Shown here: positions 27,310-39,385 of the stretch, in pieces
How positions within the stretch are numbered: position 1 is the stretch's first letter
Layout: each line of letters starts with the position of its first letter
Assembly (NCBI GenBank): GCA_020746105.1
Contig: CM036623.1
Location: 6,864,001-6,928,000 of the forward strand
Direction of reading: 5' to 3'
Source of the DNA: Trogon surrucura
Taxonomy: Eukaryota; Chordata; Aves; Trogoniformes; Trogonidae
Length of the DNA stretch: 64,000 bases
Notes under the pieces: generated by a model
What the model saw: only the letters and a program-made list of their open reading frames with translations
Told to the model about the DNA's origin: nothing
The model's database searches: none
Program-made: the position numbers and the translations under genes

Positions 27310-27440
27310 GGTCATCGCTTTGGTTGACAGTTTCAAAGGCAGCCGATAAATCAAATGGAGGTAATGAGAGGTCGCTGCTCTTAGGCCAAACTGTTCTTCA
27401 GTCTGAAACCTTGAGCAAGCAGGAAAGATGGCTCACGAGG
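27310..27440 (-). mobile_element. L2-like LINE, reverse transcriptase relic
   Basis: Read on minus, 27311-27370 encodes FDLSAAFETVNQ, which matches the DLSAAFDTV block (RT motif A, with the first catalytic aspartate) of L2/CR1-group reverse transcriptases. About 80 nt upstream on minus is QGFRLKNS, like the QSGFRPGHST block that precedes motif A in L2. An intervening deletion and stop codons show that it is dead. The spacing is shorter than in an intact element. This is an old LINE fragment, clearly different from the CR1 copies here. No 3' tail is visible next to it. Confidence 0.5.
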
Positions 27441-30400
27441 TTAGTAATGAGCTCAGAACTATTTTCATTCGAGACAATCATTTCGAAACCGGTTGATGTT
27501 GACAGCGACCAAGCACGGCTCCTTTCTGCCAGCTCCAAGCTGTTGCACATTTGATCACGGTCTGGCTTGTCCGTCAGTACAGCTGCATTTCTCACAAGTT
27601 ACCAGAGCAAACTTCCTTAAGTAACGCTCCACTAGCAGTTGCACTGAAGTGACCAAAACATTTAGTCTACCTATTATTTGAATAACTTGCTCCCACATCC
27701 TGTCCAAGTGAAATATTCTGCAGCAAAACTTGAATGCTGCGATTCTACCGCAAGCAGAGGGAAGCACAACAGGAGCATCATTGCAAACATCTATGTCGGT
27801 GAACCTTGTCTGTTAAGAGCAGGAGGGCTGACGTATCAGCCTGTGTACATTACAGTGAAATGGTGTTTGCAGAGATAAGCAGCAGAGATTGAAGCTCTGT
27901 GAACGTTTGGAGGATTCTAAAAAAAAGTCACTGCCATGAATAGAATGGCAATAAAAATCTCAGTGCCTGCACGAGCAGATTATTTATCCATATAGAAAGT
28001 ATTCTTTAGGTAAAACTGTTGCATTTTAGATACATTTTTGTCTTTTAAACTTTTCTTTAGTCTATTTAGAGTAAAAAAGTAAAATGTTTTGAAATAAAAC
28101 TGATAAGATTTCCTCAATTAAAAAAAATAACCTTTTTTCTAATAATTCCTTATGTTGGGAAATCTATCAAAACTGGTTCTGGACATTACGTTCTCTTTTC
28201 AACAAAAAGTAATTTGAAGTAAAAAAAAAAAAAACCAACAATTGTTTGTGAAAATATTAGCAGCTCAGTATAGATATTAGCCACATAAGAAAATCTTTTT
28301 GCCCTTCAGAATAGCAGCTGAAGTATATTTGCAAGCATCGCAAATTACTGCCTTTAATAAATAACAGAGTGATGAAGGTACAGAGGATTTGTTCCCAAGC
28401 AAACATGCTGTAGGTTTAGGAGTCCTACATCCTAAAGGAACCCTGAGTTTAATTTTCAGAACGTGGCATTGTATAGACCAATGACTCCATCACGTTTATA
28501 TCACAATTTTTCAGAATATCACTATGTGGTTTGTCAGGAGCATTCTTTCTTGCAGGACCTACACATGCACAGCAATACTCGCACCCTCAGCATGCTGCAG
28601 GGGCAGCCGCGTTTCTTTTGTGTCTGCAGTAAGAGGCATCTTATGGATCTCATCACTGTAGTTCAAAAAAGCCAAGAGCTGCTTTGACACACAGAGCTTG
28701 AGTCCCTTGCCTGTAAAAGAGCCCTGCTGCACTTTAAGACACATGCATGACAATGCCCTGAAACGTGAACTACCTAAATCTAAGCCAGATCACTGACAAA
28801 TCTAGCACAGAAACAGCAAAAGTGGGTTGTGCATCAGTGAAAATGTGAGAGGCTGATACGTCTGCATCCACATTCAGCCCAGCTCTAAGGCCTAAAAAGA
28901 GTCATCAGAATTCCCAGGACTAAGATCAGAGGAATCGGTATCAATACGTAACCTCCGGATTTGAAAGCAGAAGCTCTACTCAGGTAGGAGGGTCTTTGCC
29001 TCCTGGACAGTTAAGGTTTCCATCCACTCACCCTGTGCCCCACCTGCAATGGCTCTCAACGTGAGCACACAGAACATCTGACAATTGAAGAAGCAAGTAC
29101 TCCATAAGAGCAAAAAGCAGGTAGTCATGTTCCCACTGCTGGAACAGAGTGGGAAAGGAGGTGCCCAGAAGAAGCTCACCAGGCAGAAGAACCCAAGGGT
29201 GCCTCAGATGAGAAGGCTGTCAAGAACAGTAAACTTAGGCCACTATGTGAATCAAACCAGAAGAACACTTGTCAAATAGTAAAGAGAAAAATATCTATGG
29301 CAAACACCATAAAAACATTTAAGTGGTTAGCTGATGTGGAAAATCACCATTATCCTCCTATGAATCTTTAGTCTTTATGGAAATACTGATCAGAGCAAGC
29401 CTTTTGGAGTTCGATATTCTTATGCAAAAAGATTTCACAAAACCTTTGAAAAATTGTGGGTTAAACACCCTGAATTAGATGTACTGAATGCAAAGTCCTG
29501 TGACTCTAGATGCGAAGGCCATAGTCAAATGCTGAGCTGAATGGCCAGGGGTTTAAGCTACTGAATTTACACAAAAAAATGAAAGTGAATGTGCCAAAGT
29601 TGCTTTTAACTTCCAAATCCTCCTGTATCCATTAGTTGCCAAGAAGAACTTGACATTCTGGGCATTTTCACACAATACAAAAGCTTTTGGAAAGATTGAT
29701 ATTCCTGATGTAAGGCCTTTCAGAACCCTTCTCCTTTCTCCTTTCAACATGAGATCAGTGGGAACATATGGGGTAGGTTTACCTTACAACACACACTAAC
29801 ATTAATAGCCACCAAATTAATTTATTGGGCAAGGTGGGAGGGAAGGGTGCTTCAAAGTCACTGAAGAGCTGATACAATTTGAGAAAAACCTTGCAAGTAC
29901 CTTGGGCAAGAGGGATCAGGTCAATGAGAAGTAATCACAACATGTGAGGTTTGATATCAGTTCCAACTTCTGGACTTCTGATTCATTCCACTTGTAATCC
30001 CTTTTGGTCTTTCTATGTGTTTGTACCTTCTCCAGTGTAAATGATCTTTAACTAATACAAAATAAAACTAAAAATCAGAAGCAGCAAAACTGCTGAACTC
30101 CAATTAATATCAGGAGCATGGGAGATATCCAATTTTTATGTGTTTTTTTCCTAAACCAAGCTCAGTGACCAAGGCAAGACATACATTGTAAATGGGCTGA
30201 AACACAATGATCCTTTCAGCAGCAGACTGGAGAATGATAGAGATGTGCTTTCTGTGGATGTAAAATCCATTCAAATTGTCACCCAAAAATAAAGAACTGG
30301 TTGGAAATGCTGACATGGCACACTGTATCTAAGAACAGCACAAATATAGACACACTGTGCTCTCAAAGAATGTTGCTGGCTACAAATTCTCCCGGTAATG

Positions 30401-32418
30401 TCTGCTGTCTTACATTTGTGATATTCTCATTTCCGTAATGTGCACAAGCATGAAAACAAAAGAAATATATAGCGCAGGAAACATCAATTATATACTTGCA
30501 TGTGCAGCTGACTTTAAAAAATAATAAAACCTTGAAAGAAACCGGCATTTTCCCATTAAAATCTTCAGTTTATTCCAAAGCCAGTTTTATCACCAATAAC
30601 AAAAAAGTTCCAACAAGATGTTGCGAACAGCTAGTTTTGTCTTAGCTAATCATCACCTCTTCCCACACAAAGGAACAGCCAGCGATGGATGGCAATGAGA
30701 TCTGAAGTTATGATGTTACCATCTGTGCCAGAGAAAATTGTTTGGGAGTGTATTAACCAGAAATGCAATTGCTGTAAATGACTTGCAGGCTTATCATTTC
30801 TCTGCAATATTTCATAATTTCAAAATTAAAAGTATGTACTGAAAAAAAAAAAACTATGCATATACTGGTTGAATGACACGTACATATACACCAGCAAAAC
30901 GTATGGTAGTTCTTGATTCTCCTGATTTATTTGTGCTGTTAATACTTTTGAAGTCAGGAAATGCACAGAGTAACAGAGCAATAAAACTAAGCATTATGAC
31001 CTGTATTCTATTTACAAAAGAATACCATGTCTAAATTTTTTGCAAATCAATGACTTCCTTTTCTTACAAGGAAAAGTGTCTTTTTCCTATGTAACGTCTC
31101 TTTTTATCTCAAGAGATACTTATTACTTCCACGGCATAAATTACTTGAAAACAAAACTAGATCCCTGGACTACAATTTTAAGGTCACCAGTATAAAACAC
31201 TTTTTCCATCTTCCTAAGACTAATTTTCGGAAAGCTATTACTAAAATGAGAACAATTATATACAGTTTTAAAGCATTTGTATGTAAGAAAAGTGCTTATC
31301 AGTGTCTAGGCACTGTCTTCCATAAAATTCATGGATCCACATGTTGCCTCCAATGCTGGGTTTAGCCTTTGGATCTTTGATTTAGCTGACAGATGTGCAT
31401 AACCCCAAACCACTGGTCAGCTCCCTCGTAGCCAAAGAACTCTTCAGGTAAGTGTGCCAAAACTATTCCAGCTGAGGGAGCAAATTCAGCTCATTAAATT
31501 TCCTCCAGATCTGGATGTTTTAAGTGGGAGCTTAGTAAGGATAAAAACTTTTCCTTCTAGTCCAACTTTATTCCTCTCGCTTGATCCAGAATCCAGTTCT
31601 GTTTTGTTCCAGGGGTCACCAATATCACAAATGTTTGAATTCAGGCTTATAACACTGAGGGCTTTGCATGTGAGAATCTAAAAGAGTTTAGCCCATAATA
31701 TTTACTTCTTCTTCCTGCAAAAACTGTTAGGTTGTATAAATAACACTTCTGAAGTAATATAATCAATGAAGTATATAAGAGTAAACGATGCAAAGCAATG
31801 GTTATGGAAGAGCCACGTAGTGGGAGATGACAAGGTACTTTGTTCTATGACAATCAGATTATAATAACTCTGAAGATTGTAAAGGCTTATTTTGTTCCCC
31901 GCTCAGGTTCACATTTCAAAAACATAAACTCACACAGAAGAGTGTTTGTGCGTGAAAGCAAATTTTGTACATGATTATGCTCACATCAAAAAATAATTAA
32001 CATCAAGCACTCCCCTTGTCAGATACTGAAGTGCTGCTTAAAATTAGTAGTCAGAAACCCAGGAAAGGTTTCTTTTCTAAGGCAGTGATTTTTACATTAA
32101 ATCTAAGAAAACTAATGATTACAAATAAATAAAATTTCAGTTGTAACACAAACAAGCTTGATCTTCACTACTGAGGACTGAAGTAACATTAAGAGCAGAT
32201 TAAGTTTCTCAATAGGTGACTTGGCTTACGATTAAGCTTGTTCCACTTTTGGTCAAGACTTGCAGTGCTCGCATGCAGCAAGCGCGTTCGACAAGTCGTG
32301 CAGATGCATGGAATGAAATGTCTCCAGTTCATCTGCTCCTTGGTCCCAGAGAGGGAAGACCCTGCCCAGCAAAGGCTCAATCTTACACTGTTTGTGACCA
32401 AGACTGAACGTGTATGGG
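27441..32418. other. unique AT-rich sequence
   Basis: About 5 kb without a recognisable gene or transposon. Parts just upstream of the LINE relic on minus (to about 27770) may be decayed LINE sequence, but I cannot align them. An A13 run lies near 28221 and an A12 run near 30841. Confidence 0.5.
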
Positions 32419-33391
32419 ATCACAGAATCACAGAATGTCAGGGATTGGAAGGGACCTTGAAAGATCATCAAGTCCAATCCCCCTGCCAGAGCAGGAAAGC
32501 CTGGATAATGCTACATAGGAACATGTCCAGGCAGGTTTTGAACGTCTTCCAGAGAAGGAGACTCCACAACCTCCCTGGGCAGCCTGTTCCAGTGTTCCGT
32601 CACCCTCACTGAGAAGAAGTTTCTTCTCGAGTTTAAGCGGAACCTCTTATGTTCCAGTTTCAGCCCATTACCCCTTGTCCTATCAGTGGTTGTCACCAAG
32701 AAGAGCCTGGCTCCATCCTCGTGACACTCACCCTTGATATATTTGTAAACATTAATGAGGTCACCCCTCAGTCTCCTCTTCTCCAAGCTAAAGAGCCCTA
32801 GCTCCCCCAGTCTTTCCTCATAAGGGAGATGCTCCACTCCCTTAATCATCCTAGTTGCCCTGTGCTGGACTCTCTCCAGCAGTTCCCTGTCTTTCTTGAA
32901 CTGAGGGGCCCAGAACTGGACACAATATTCCAGATGGGGTCTCACCAGGGCAGAGTAGAGGGGAAGGAGAACCTCTCTCAACCTCCTAACCACCCCCCTT
33001 TCTAATACACCCCAGGATGCCATTGGCCTTCCTGGCCACAAGGGCACACTGCTGCCTCATGGTCATCCTGCTGTCCACCAAGACTCCCAGGTCCCTTTCC
33101 CCTGCACTGCTCTCTAATAAGTCATTCCCCAACTTATACTGGAACCTGGGGTTGTTCCTACCCAGATGCAAGACTCTACACTTACCCTTGTTATATTTCA
33201 TTAAATTTTTCCCCGCCCAACCCTCCAGCCTGTCCAGGTCCCGCTGGATGGCAGCACAGCCTTCTGGCGTGCCAGCCACTCCTCCCAGCTTGGTGTCATC
33301 AGCAAACTTGCTGAGAGTACACTCAGTTCCCTCATCTAAATCATTGATGAATATGTTGAATAATATTGGCCTCAGTACTGACCCTATCTGA
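32419..33391 (-). mobile_element. CR1 LINE, 5'-truncated copy with ORF2 C-terminal half
   Basis: A 973-bp CR1 copy, sense on minus, ending at its 3' side with ATTCTGTG octamers (32419-32436). ORF2 begins inside the reverse transcriptase: 33411-32986 carries [17 protein letters not shown] (motif B region), then FADD at about 33295-33306 (the catalytic YxDD-type box), then LHLGRNN. A frameshift near 33000, at a run of six C (32993-32998), moves the frame to 33047-32511, which carries [21 protein letters not shown] and [16 protein letters not shown], the conserved ORF2 C-terminus. A second shift lies after SPSLE. Endonuclease, ORF1 and promoter are absent, so the copy cannot move itself. No target duplication is evident, as is common for CR1. 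Confidence 0.95.
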
Positions 33392-34969
33392 ACAAAAGGC
33401 TGCCTTTTCATACAACCACCCTAACCTCAGTTCAGCAGACGGGCACAGCTTCTTCACAAGCCTGACAGGGACCTGACTGCTGCCGATAACCCCATCTCTG
33501 GGGCAGCAGGGAGCAGGCTCACCCCTGCGCATCACCCCCTATCGACTTTACTCCTCTCTGTGGCTCAGGGAAAATTCAAGGAATCCTTTTGTCTCTGTCC
33601 CACAAGTCAGGACACAGATCGAGTTTTTGGAATATATGACCGCTGAATTCAGGAAATCTTGTTCCAGCGATTACAGATGTTATTATAATAAGGAAACAAA
33701 AATGCCTTTTCCTGTGGTGGCATGGTTCTGACTACAGTCTTCCCTCCAAAATCTTTCCCTACTTCCATACTCTTTCTATCATACATATGCATTCATAAAA
33801 AAAGAGCACTCCAAAAATTTGGAATTTTGTATATCTCTAAAACAAATCCAGCTCTACCAATTTTCCTCTGCTCTGCTGCCAGCTCAACAACAGTCAGTCT
33901 CCTCATCAGTGCTGGACCCAGGGTAGAATAGACCTCCCACCCTAAAACTCTCAAATAAATGTTTATCATTTCACAAGATAAAACAAATGACTTTAAAATG
34001 GTTTTCACCAGCCAGGCCCAGTGTGTCATTCAACTCATAAAAATGGATGTTTCTACACAATTACTTGTACTCTGGACTCAACCGCTTCATCTAATAATCC
34101 ATGCCTCCCACTCACGTTTGCATAAGTTCTTTAGCCTCTTCTACTGGTTAGATTGTAAAAATTACACGTGTGGATATGGAGGAGTAGACAAGCACATACA
34201 CATGTACAGCCAGGGCAAGAATGTTTATTCAGAATAAATTACTTGGCCCTAAAGGAAATTAATTAGCTGGGTGGATAATTCATAATTCAAATACCTCTAG
34301 AACCCCTGAGAAAAACAACATCAGAGATAATACACGTGAGTGAAATGTCTTTTTTTCAAGGATTATTTTTCAAAACTCACACAGCCTGCTTAACCAGAAA
34401 AGAACAAAATGTCTCAGTCATATTTCACCTAATCCACTGAAAAAGTTCATACAATAAAAAGCAGTGTTCTAATTTTCCGAGCAGCTCCACAGACAACTAC
34501 CTTAATCTCACTTTGAAAAGTCACATCTTCTAAAAAATCCAAGACTTGGAAATATGAGGACATGGAGGAAGTTTCCATAATAACAACCGCTTTTCCCTGC
34601 ATTCATCCTTGATATGAGTTTCATTTACATGAGTACATTAACCCCTCAAGGAGACACTTCTTCCTTTGAATTCAGATACTGAAACGTTTTATGAGCACTC
34701 ACCCCGTTTCCAGAGCACAGGTAAACACTTTGCTTGTAGACACCGTCCATTTACAACAGAGCTGAAAGTGCCAAGTGAAATTAGTAAATTCACGTTCCAC
34801 AAACTTTGCACTCAGAGAACACAATCAGCATTGAGAAAAATACATAAAACTGACGACTTTGATTGAATTTTGCCCATTGGCCCTACTTACCGCTATTGCT
34901 GAGTGTTATATAATGTAAAAGCGACAAGTGTACTGGGTGTTGTGTAAATATTGTGCGGATTTATTAACG
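33392..34969. other. unique sequence
   Basis: No gene or transposon recognised. An inverted CCAAT box (CCCATTGG, near 34873) stands about 100 bp from the CpG island, but no transcript start can be placed. Confidence 0.5.
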
Positions 34970-35409
34970 AGCAGACGGCCTCTGCCCCGAAAGGTACCTT
35001 TCTGCTGCAACAGAGGGGCAGACAAAAGGCAGAACCGGTGCAAGGGCACGAGGTGAGGAAACGGTGCTTGAAGGTTCAATTTCCCGAGGCAGAACGGCTG
35101 CGTTAGGAACTGAGCCCGGCACCTTCGCCGCTGCTGCCGATTCCACACAGCTGTTTCCACTGAGGACTTGCCTGCACGCGTTCGCAGGCGGTGAAGCGCC
35201 CCAAGACAAGCCACCAGCCCGCTCTCGCACCGGGGGGAATCGCGGGCCCTGGCGAGGGGGCTGCCGAGCGCCCGCCCCGCTCCCATCCTCGGGCACCGGC
35301 CTCGCCCCTGGCTTCGAGCGCGGCTCAAGTTGGAGCCGCGACACGGGGGGGGTCGCCGTCTCTGCCGCTGGCCCAGAGGGCACCGCGGGGCAGCAGCGGC
35401 AGCGGGGCC

Positions 35410-35421
35410 GCCCCCTGCAGG
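35410..35421 (-). promoter_or_regulatory. CTCF-like motif in CpG island
   Basis: On minus the bases read CCTGCAGGGGGC, followed by GGC, one mismatch from the CTCF core CCASCAGGGGGC. It has the same direction as the motifs at 35705 and 22009. Chance occurrence in GC-rich DNA is a real alternative. Confidence 0.35.
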
Positions 35422-35648
35422 AGCTCTCGGCTCCTCGGGGCCCCGCGGGGCAGCCTCGCGGCCCCAAAACGCGCCGAAACCGGCGGGTTCGCATCCCTCC
35501 CGCCGCCGGCCCCGGGTACCTGTTGGCACGGTCCGCTAAACACCGGTAAAACACTATTCATCCAACAGAACGAAACTATAGCTATATATTTCATATATTG
35601 GGGGGGAGTTAATCTCGTTTCCGCTCCCCGGTGCCCGATTTTGGGAGC

Positions 35649-35658
35649 GGGCGGGGGC
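35649..35658 (+). promoter_or_regulatory. GC box (Sp1/KLF type)
   Basis: GGGCGGGGGC within the CpG island, matching the GGGCGG core bound by Sp1/KLF factors. It supports promoter activity but is frequent in any GC-rich DNA. Confidence 0.4.
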
Positions 35659-35704
35659 CGCGGCGATGCCGCCGCCGGTGCCTCGCGCGGTACGAGGGGT
35701 CACG

Positions 35705-35718
35705 GCGCCACCTCGCGG
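35705..35718 (-). promoter_or_regulatory. CTCF-like motif in CpG island
   Basis: On minus the bases read CCGCGAGGTGGCGC, close to the CTCF core CCNCNAGGNGGCGC and to the older consensus CCGCGNGGNGGCAG. It lies at the edge of the island, about 100 bp before the SINE. Confidence 0.4.
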
Positions 35719-35803
35719 CCGCCGGGCAGACGGCACGCGCGGGCAGCACGCGGGAGGCGGGAGCCGCTCCCCGCGACGGCAGCGGGAGAACCGCGGGGTT
35801 CAT

Positions 35804-35990
35804 CCAAATCATGGAATGTTTCCAAATCCTAGAATGGCCCAGGCTGGAAAGGACCTTAGAGATCATCTAACCCAACCTCCCTGTCGCGGGCAGGGACGCC
35901 TCTCAACTAGATCAGGCAACACATGGGCACGCAACGGGGATCGAACTCGCGACCTTGGTGTTATCACGCTCGAACAGAGCGTGTCGCGAG
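35804..35990 (-). mobile_element. tRNA-Ile-derived SINE with CR1-like tail (TguSINE1-like)
   Basis: A composite short element, sense on minus. The head (about 35923-35976) reads GAGCGTG, ATAACACCAAGGTCGCGA, then GTTCGATCCCCG. This matches the anticodon-loop-to-T-arm half of nuclear tRNA-Ile (AAT), including an internal promoter box B (35938-35947). The anticodon stem has lost about six bases and the tRNA 5' half with box A is missing. The tail (35876-35804) is a CR1 3' end: GGTTGGGTTAGATGATC, then AAGGTCCTTTCCAGCC, then ATTCTAGG and ATTCCATG octamers, which would recruit CR1 reverse transcriptase. Such tRNA-Ile/CR1 SINEs are known from passerines. At its 5' side the copy folds back on itself (35946-35990). 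Confidence 0.65.
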
Positions 35991-38450
35991 AAACCTCGGT
36001 GCGAAGCTTTACATGCTAAGACCAGACTTAGGAAGGTGGGTGTGTAGTATGTCATTCTTAAGTTCCGGGGGGGGGTGTGGTGGGTTTTTTTCCCTGCACT
36101 TCTGACTAATTCTATTCCATATTCTGTTTTTTATTTCTTTTTAACAAGATTGTAATTTTATGAATACGCTTTAGCGGTCCTGGTCTAAGAAAATGCAAGA
36201 TTTTTAGTTTTATGTACATGAAGCCAGCATACGCAAAACTATAAAACACATACAGATGAAAAACGTCAGTTTATGTTGTCAAAAAAGTTTCCTTCGGTGG
36301 TAAAATGTTCTTATTATCCAACATTGCCTGTTTGCAACCAACACATTTTTAAGGAAGATAGTTTTGTGTGTATCTCTCCTGTATTAGAGAAAAGGGGATG
36401 CTTACTACAATAAAGTAATTTCTGAGTTAGAAAAGCTGCTTGCAATTTTTATTAAGCAACATGCATACTAATTTTCAAGCTACATTATATTTCATACCAA
36501 TGGTAACACCTGTTCACAGAAAACCTGGAGGATTTTTTTTCTTCTAAAGCCCGAAACCAAGTAGCTAAGATTAGGATTAAACACCAGCAACAATTAATCA
36601 CCTTGTGACTATGATTTTGTAATGGATCAGCAGGGACATACAGGCCTAGAAGGCGGAGAAGAGTCACAGCCTGAACATTAAGCAGTTGCTTGGGGATAAC
36701 GGTAACGCAGTAAGGCCACTTTCAGTGTGGACTGAAGCACATTTTGATGCACCACAGGATATCTCCCCAAGGTGCAGTCTTTGCAGATTCTGTCACCTCG
36801 GGCTTCTTTGTAATTCGTGAGTTCAGAAGATGTGGGTTCCTGCCAGTGAACCTGGTTTTAAATACTAAACTCTCCTATGCAAACGGAGCAGATGTGACTG
36901 AGTCAGGACAAAGCAGAGGCTTCCAGGGTAACTTCTCCCCATTCTGCTGCTCAAAGTGCCCCAGGCCCAGCCTTACTTCAGGGAGTACAGCTCTTGATAG
37001 GGGAAGGGGTGCAAGACCAATCTTGTTAAAGCACCGAAGAGGCAGGCAAGGCGAGGCAGGGTACTAGGCTCTAGCTCACCCTCAGCATCATGGGCCACAC
37101 TGCTGGCTGGTGGGAACAAATTAATTCACACAAGCATCATGTAATCTTGCTATTAGTGTTCTCAAAGCATTGTTTTCTTCAAGAAACATTGTTAAAACCT
37201 CACTTGACAGAAAACTAGCAAGACCCATGATACCTGCTTGTCTGAACTGACAGTGCCGTCGGCAGGCTGATAGGTTTTCCGGCTCCTTGGGAGGTACCCA
37301 GCCTTGTAAAGACCTGCACAAAGACCCACGCGGTGACTTGCCAGAGCAGTTCTTTGGCTGCCCAGCAGCCACGTTCATTCCAGATCAGTCAGCAGGAAAA
37401 AAAAGCTTGGCTGTCTTTGAAGAAATGGTAAAATACAAGGAGCTGGAGGTTTTGATAAAACGTTGAAGGGTTCATGCAAATAGGACCAAAAAAAAAAGAA
37501 AAAAATTGACTCAGTACTTCCTTGCCCATTCTCTAGGCAACGAACCCTGGCATATTTGAAATTACTAATCCCCCCCGAGCATCAGGAGCAACTACAATCT
37601 CAGAGACAGATTTGTTAAATTCCCCAGACAGCAACACTGAATTGTACATAACTGCTAACAAGATGGACAAACTGGACTGAACATGGGAAAGTAGGCAGCC
37701 CGGAGGGTACCAGGCGTATAATCACAGGACTGCAAAAAAAGAATGTGGCCTTTAATGTACACACCACATCAGCCAGTATTACGGCATCAAATGAGGTAAA
37801 AACCGCTTTGGTCCCTTTTCATCAGGAAACATTGCCTTACCCCAAACAAAAATTAAGACTCATCAGAGTCATCAACTGAAAAAGAGGATTTCTCGGGGAA
37901 ATTTCTACCTTGAAAATCACCTCTTTTTCACTTAAATATTTTGAACATAGAGACAGAGACACACACGCAGTGCAAGATACCATTAGTATTTACGCTCTGA
38001 ATTAGCTGAAGAACCAATAAACTAGTAAAACAAAAATATTGTTGCCAGTGAATCTACATACACATGTATAAAAGTATATGCATAGATGCACAGTAGTCAG
38101 ACATGCGTATATGTAATTCATTTATATTTATGTAGCTTAGATATTGTAGTTGTGCAAGTCTGTCACTGGCATGCTCGATTCACACTGACAGCAAAGACTG
38201 CAAGAGCAGCACAGTATGGTTAGCGTGCTCGCCGAGCTGCGAGGAGTCTTGAGTTCCCAATCTTTCTCCTTACATGTTGCTGTACACTAAGCAGTGCGAA
38301 ATGCCTGATACTGTATGAGATTTAATGTCACACTCTCAGTCAGATGCAGAACAAAAATTCTTATGTTTCTAAGAGTTTCACACGGTGTCCCCAATGCTAA
38401 ACGAATGTTGAGAGTTGAGAGCACAAACTGCTACAGGCTCAGCTAAAGAA

Positions 38451-38475
38451 CTAGTCTTGCTAGTTTCAAGACTAG
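38451..38475. repeat. 9-bp inverted repeat
   Basis: CTAGTCTTG (38451-38459) is exactly complementary to CAAGACTAG (38467-38475) with a 7-nt loop. The function is unknown. Confidence 0.55.
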
Positions 38476-39363
38476 AACAAACTCACATTCTCAGTGGATC
38501 CATAGGGAGGTGATCATGTAAAGCACCCTGTCAAATGAGTTTCACAGACGAGTTATTTGTAGATGACTTTCAAAGATAAATTCGAGAATACAGCAATCTA
38601 CTTCTTGGCAGTGCACAAATGAAAGACACAAAAATAGCAAGCTAAATTTGTTGACTATGCTATTTGTGGGCTTTATTATCTCTGTGGTAATGTCAGAGAT
38701 ATACCATATACATATATATGTGTGCAAATCACATACATGTGCATCTATGTTCTTGCCCACACTTTTGTATCACAAAATACTTCAAGATCACTACATCTAT
38801 CCTTTTTTACCAATATGATGTCCTTATAGAAAAATGTAAGCACCTCCCTATAGCCCTTTATCTCGCTGCATGCATACATGTCTGAAAGCTTTTCAGGATT
38901 AGGGCCAACATGCCATTTTAACAGCAATGTGCAATCACACATGGCAAGTAGATCAGCGACTGAATGCTATAATGGCCTTTTGAGCAAGGGGCTGACTCAG
39001 CCTCTTCCACAGCCTGTCGTGCAGGGTTTGCGGTCCAACTCCGTATCCCCCGTTCTGGTGCACCGTTCCAGTGGTGACAGGTTTCTGGGTGACTGTTCTG
39101 TGGCTCATGATCAGCTGGAGGCTGGCAGAAGGAAGTGCAAAGAAGCTCTGCTCTGCAAATAACAGGCTGCAAAGAGAAGCCGACGTGAACAGAGAGTGTA
39201 AATAAGATGGGGAGGAGAAGAGTGTCTGCCAAAAAAAAACCATGAGGCTCTAAAGGGCTGGTTTCACTGCTAAAAAGTCCAAGACCCAGCCTTTCCACCT
39301 CCGACTGAATAAAACTCAGTCGCAGCTGATTCCTCTTGCTCCTCTTTCCCACTCATCAATCTC

Positions 39364-39385
39364 AAAAAAAAAAAAAAAAAAAAAA
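39364..39385 (+). repeat. A22 homopolymer
   Basis: An uninterrupted run of 22 A. I find no retroposed sequence on either side, so I do not call it the tail of a processed pseudogene or SINE. Confidence 0.9.

Larger units (their letters stand above)
34970..35803. promoter_or_regulatory. CpG island
   Basis: Base composition changes sharply from AT-rich to very GC-rich. In 35221-35520 I count about 42 CpG in 300 bp, more than chance expectation. Inside are a GC box (35649-35658) and two CTCF-like motifs. A TATA-like AT patch (CTATATATTTCATATATT, near 35580) interrupts it. Islands this strong usually mark promoters. However, none of the overlapping open frames (35191-35832 plus, 213 codons; 34906-35529 and 34964-35554 minus, about 200 codons) shows a known domain, and their Arg/Pro/Ala/Gly-rich content is what GC-rich DNA gives in any frame. 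It could be the promoter or 5' untranslated exon of a gene or lncRNA whose remaining exons I cannot see. The direction is undetermined. Confidence 0.8.

Noticed and set aside
34906-35832. Frames of about 200 codons in the CpG island
   Set aside because: They are Arg/Pro/Ala/Gly-rich in every frame and strand, which is a composition effect. No family is recognised.
35923-35976. Possible functional tRNA-Ile gene on minus
   Set aside because: The 5' half, box A and part of the anticodon stem are missing, and a CR1 tail follows, so it is a SINE head.
39364-39385. A22 run as the tail of a processed pseudogene
   Set aside because: No retrocopied sequence or target duplication can be seen beside it. 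The same holds for 15072-15089 and 43483-43500.
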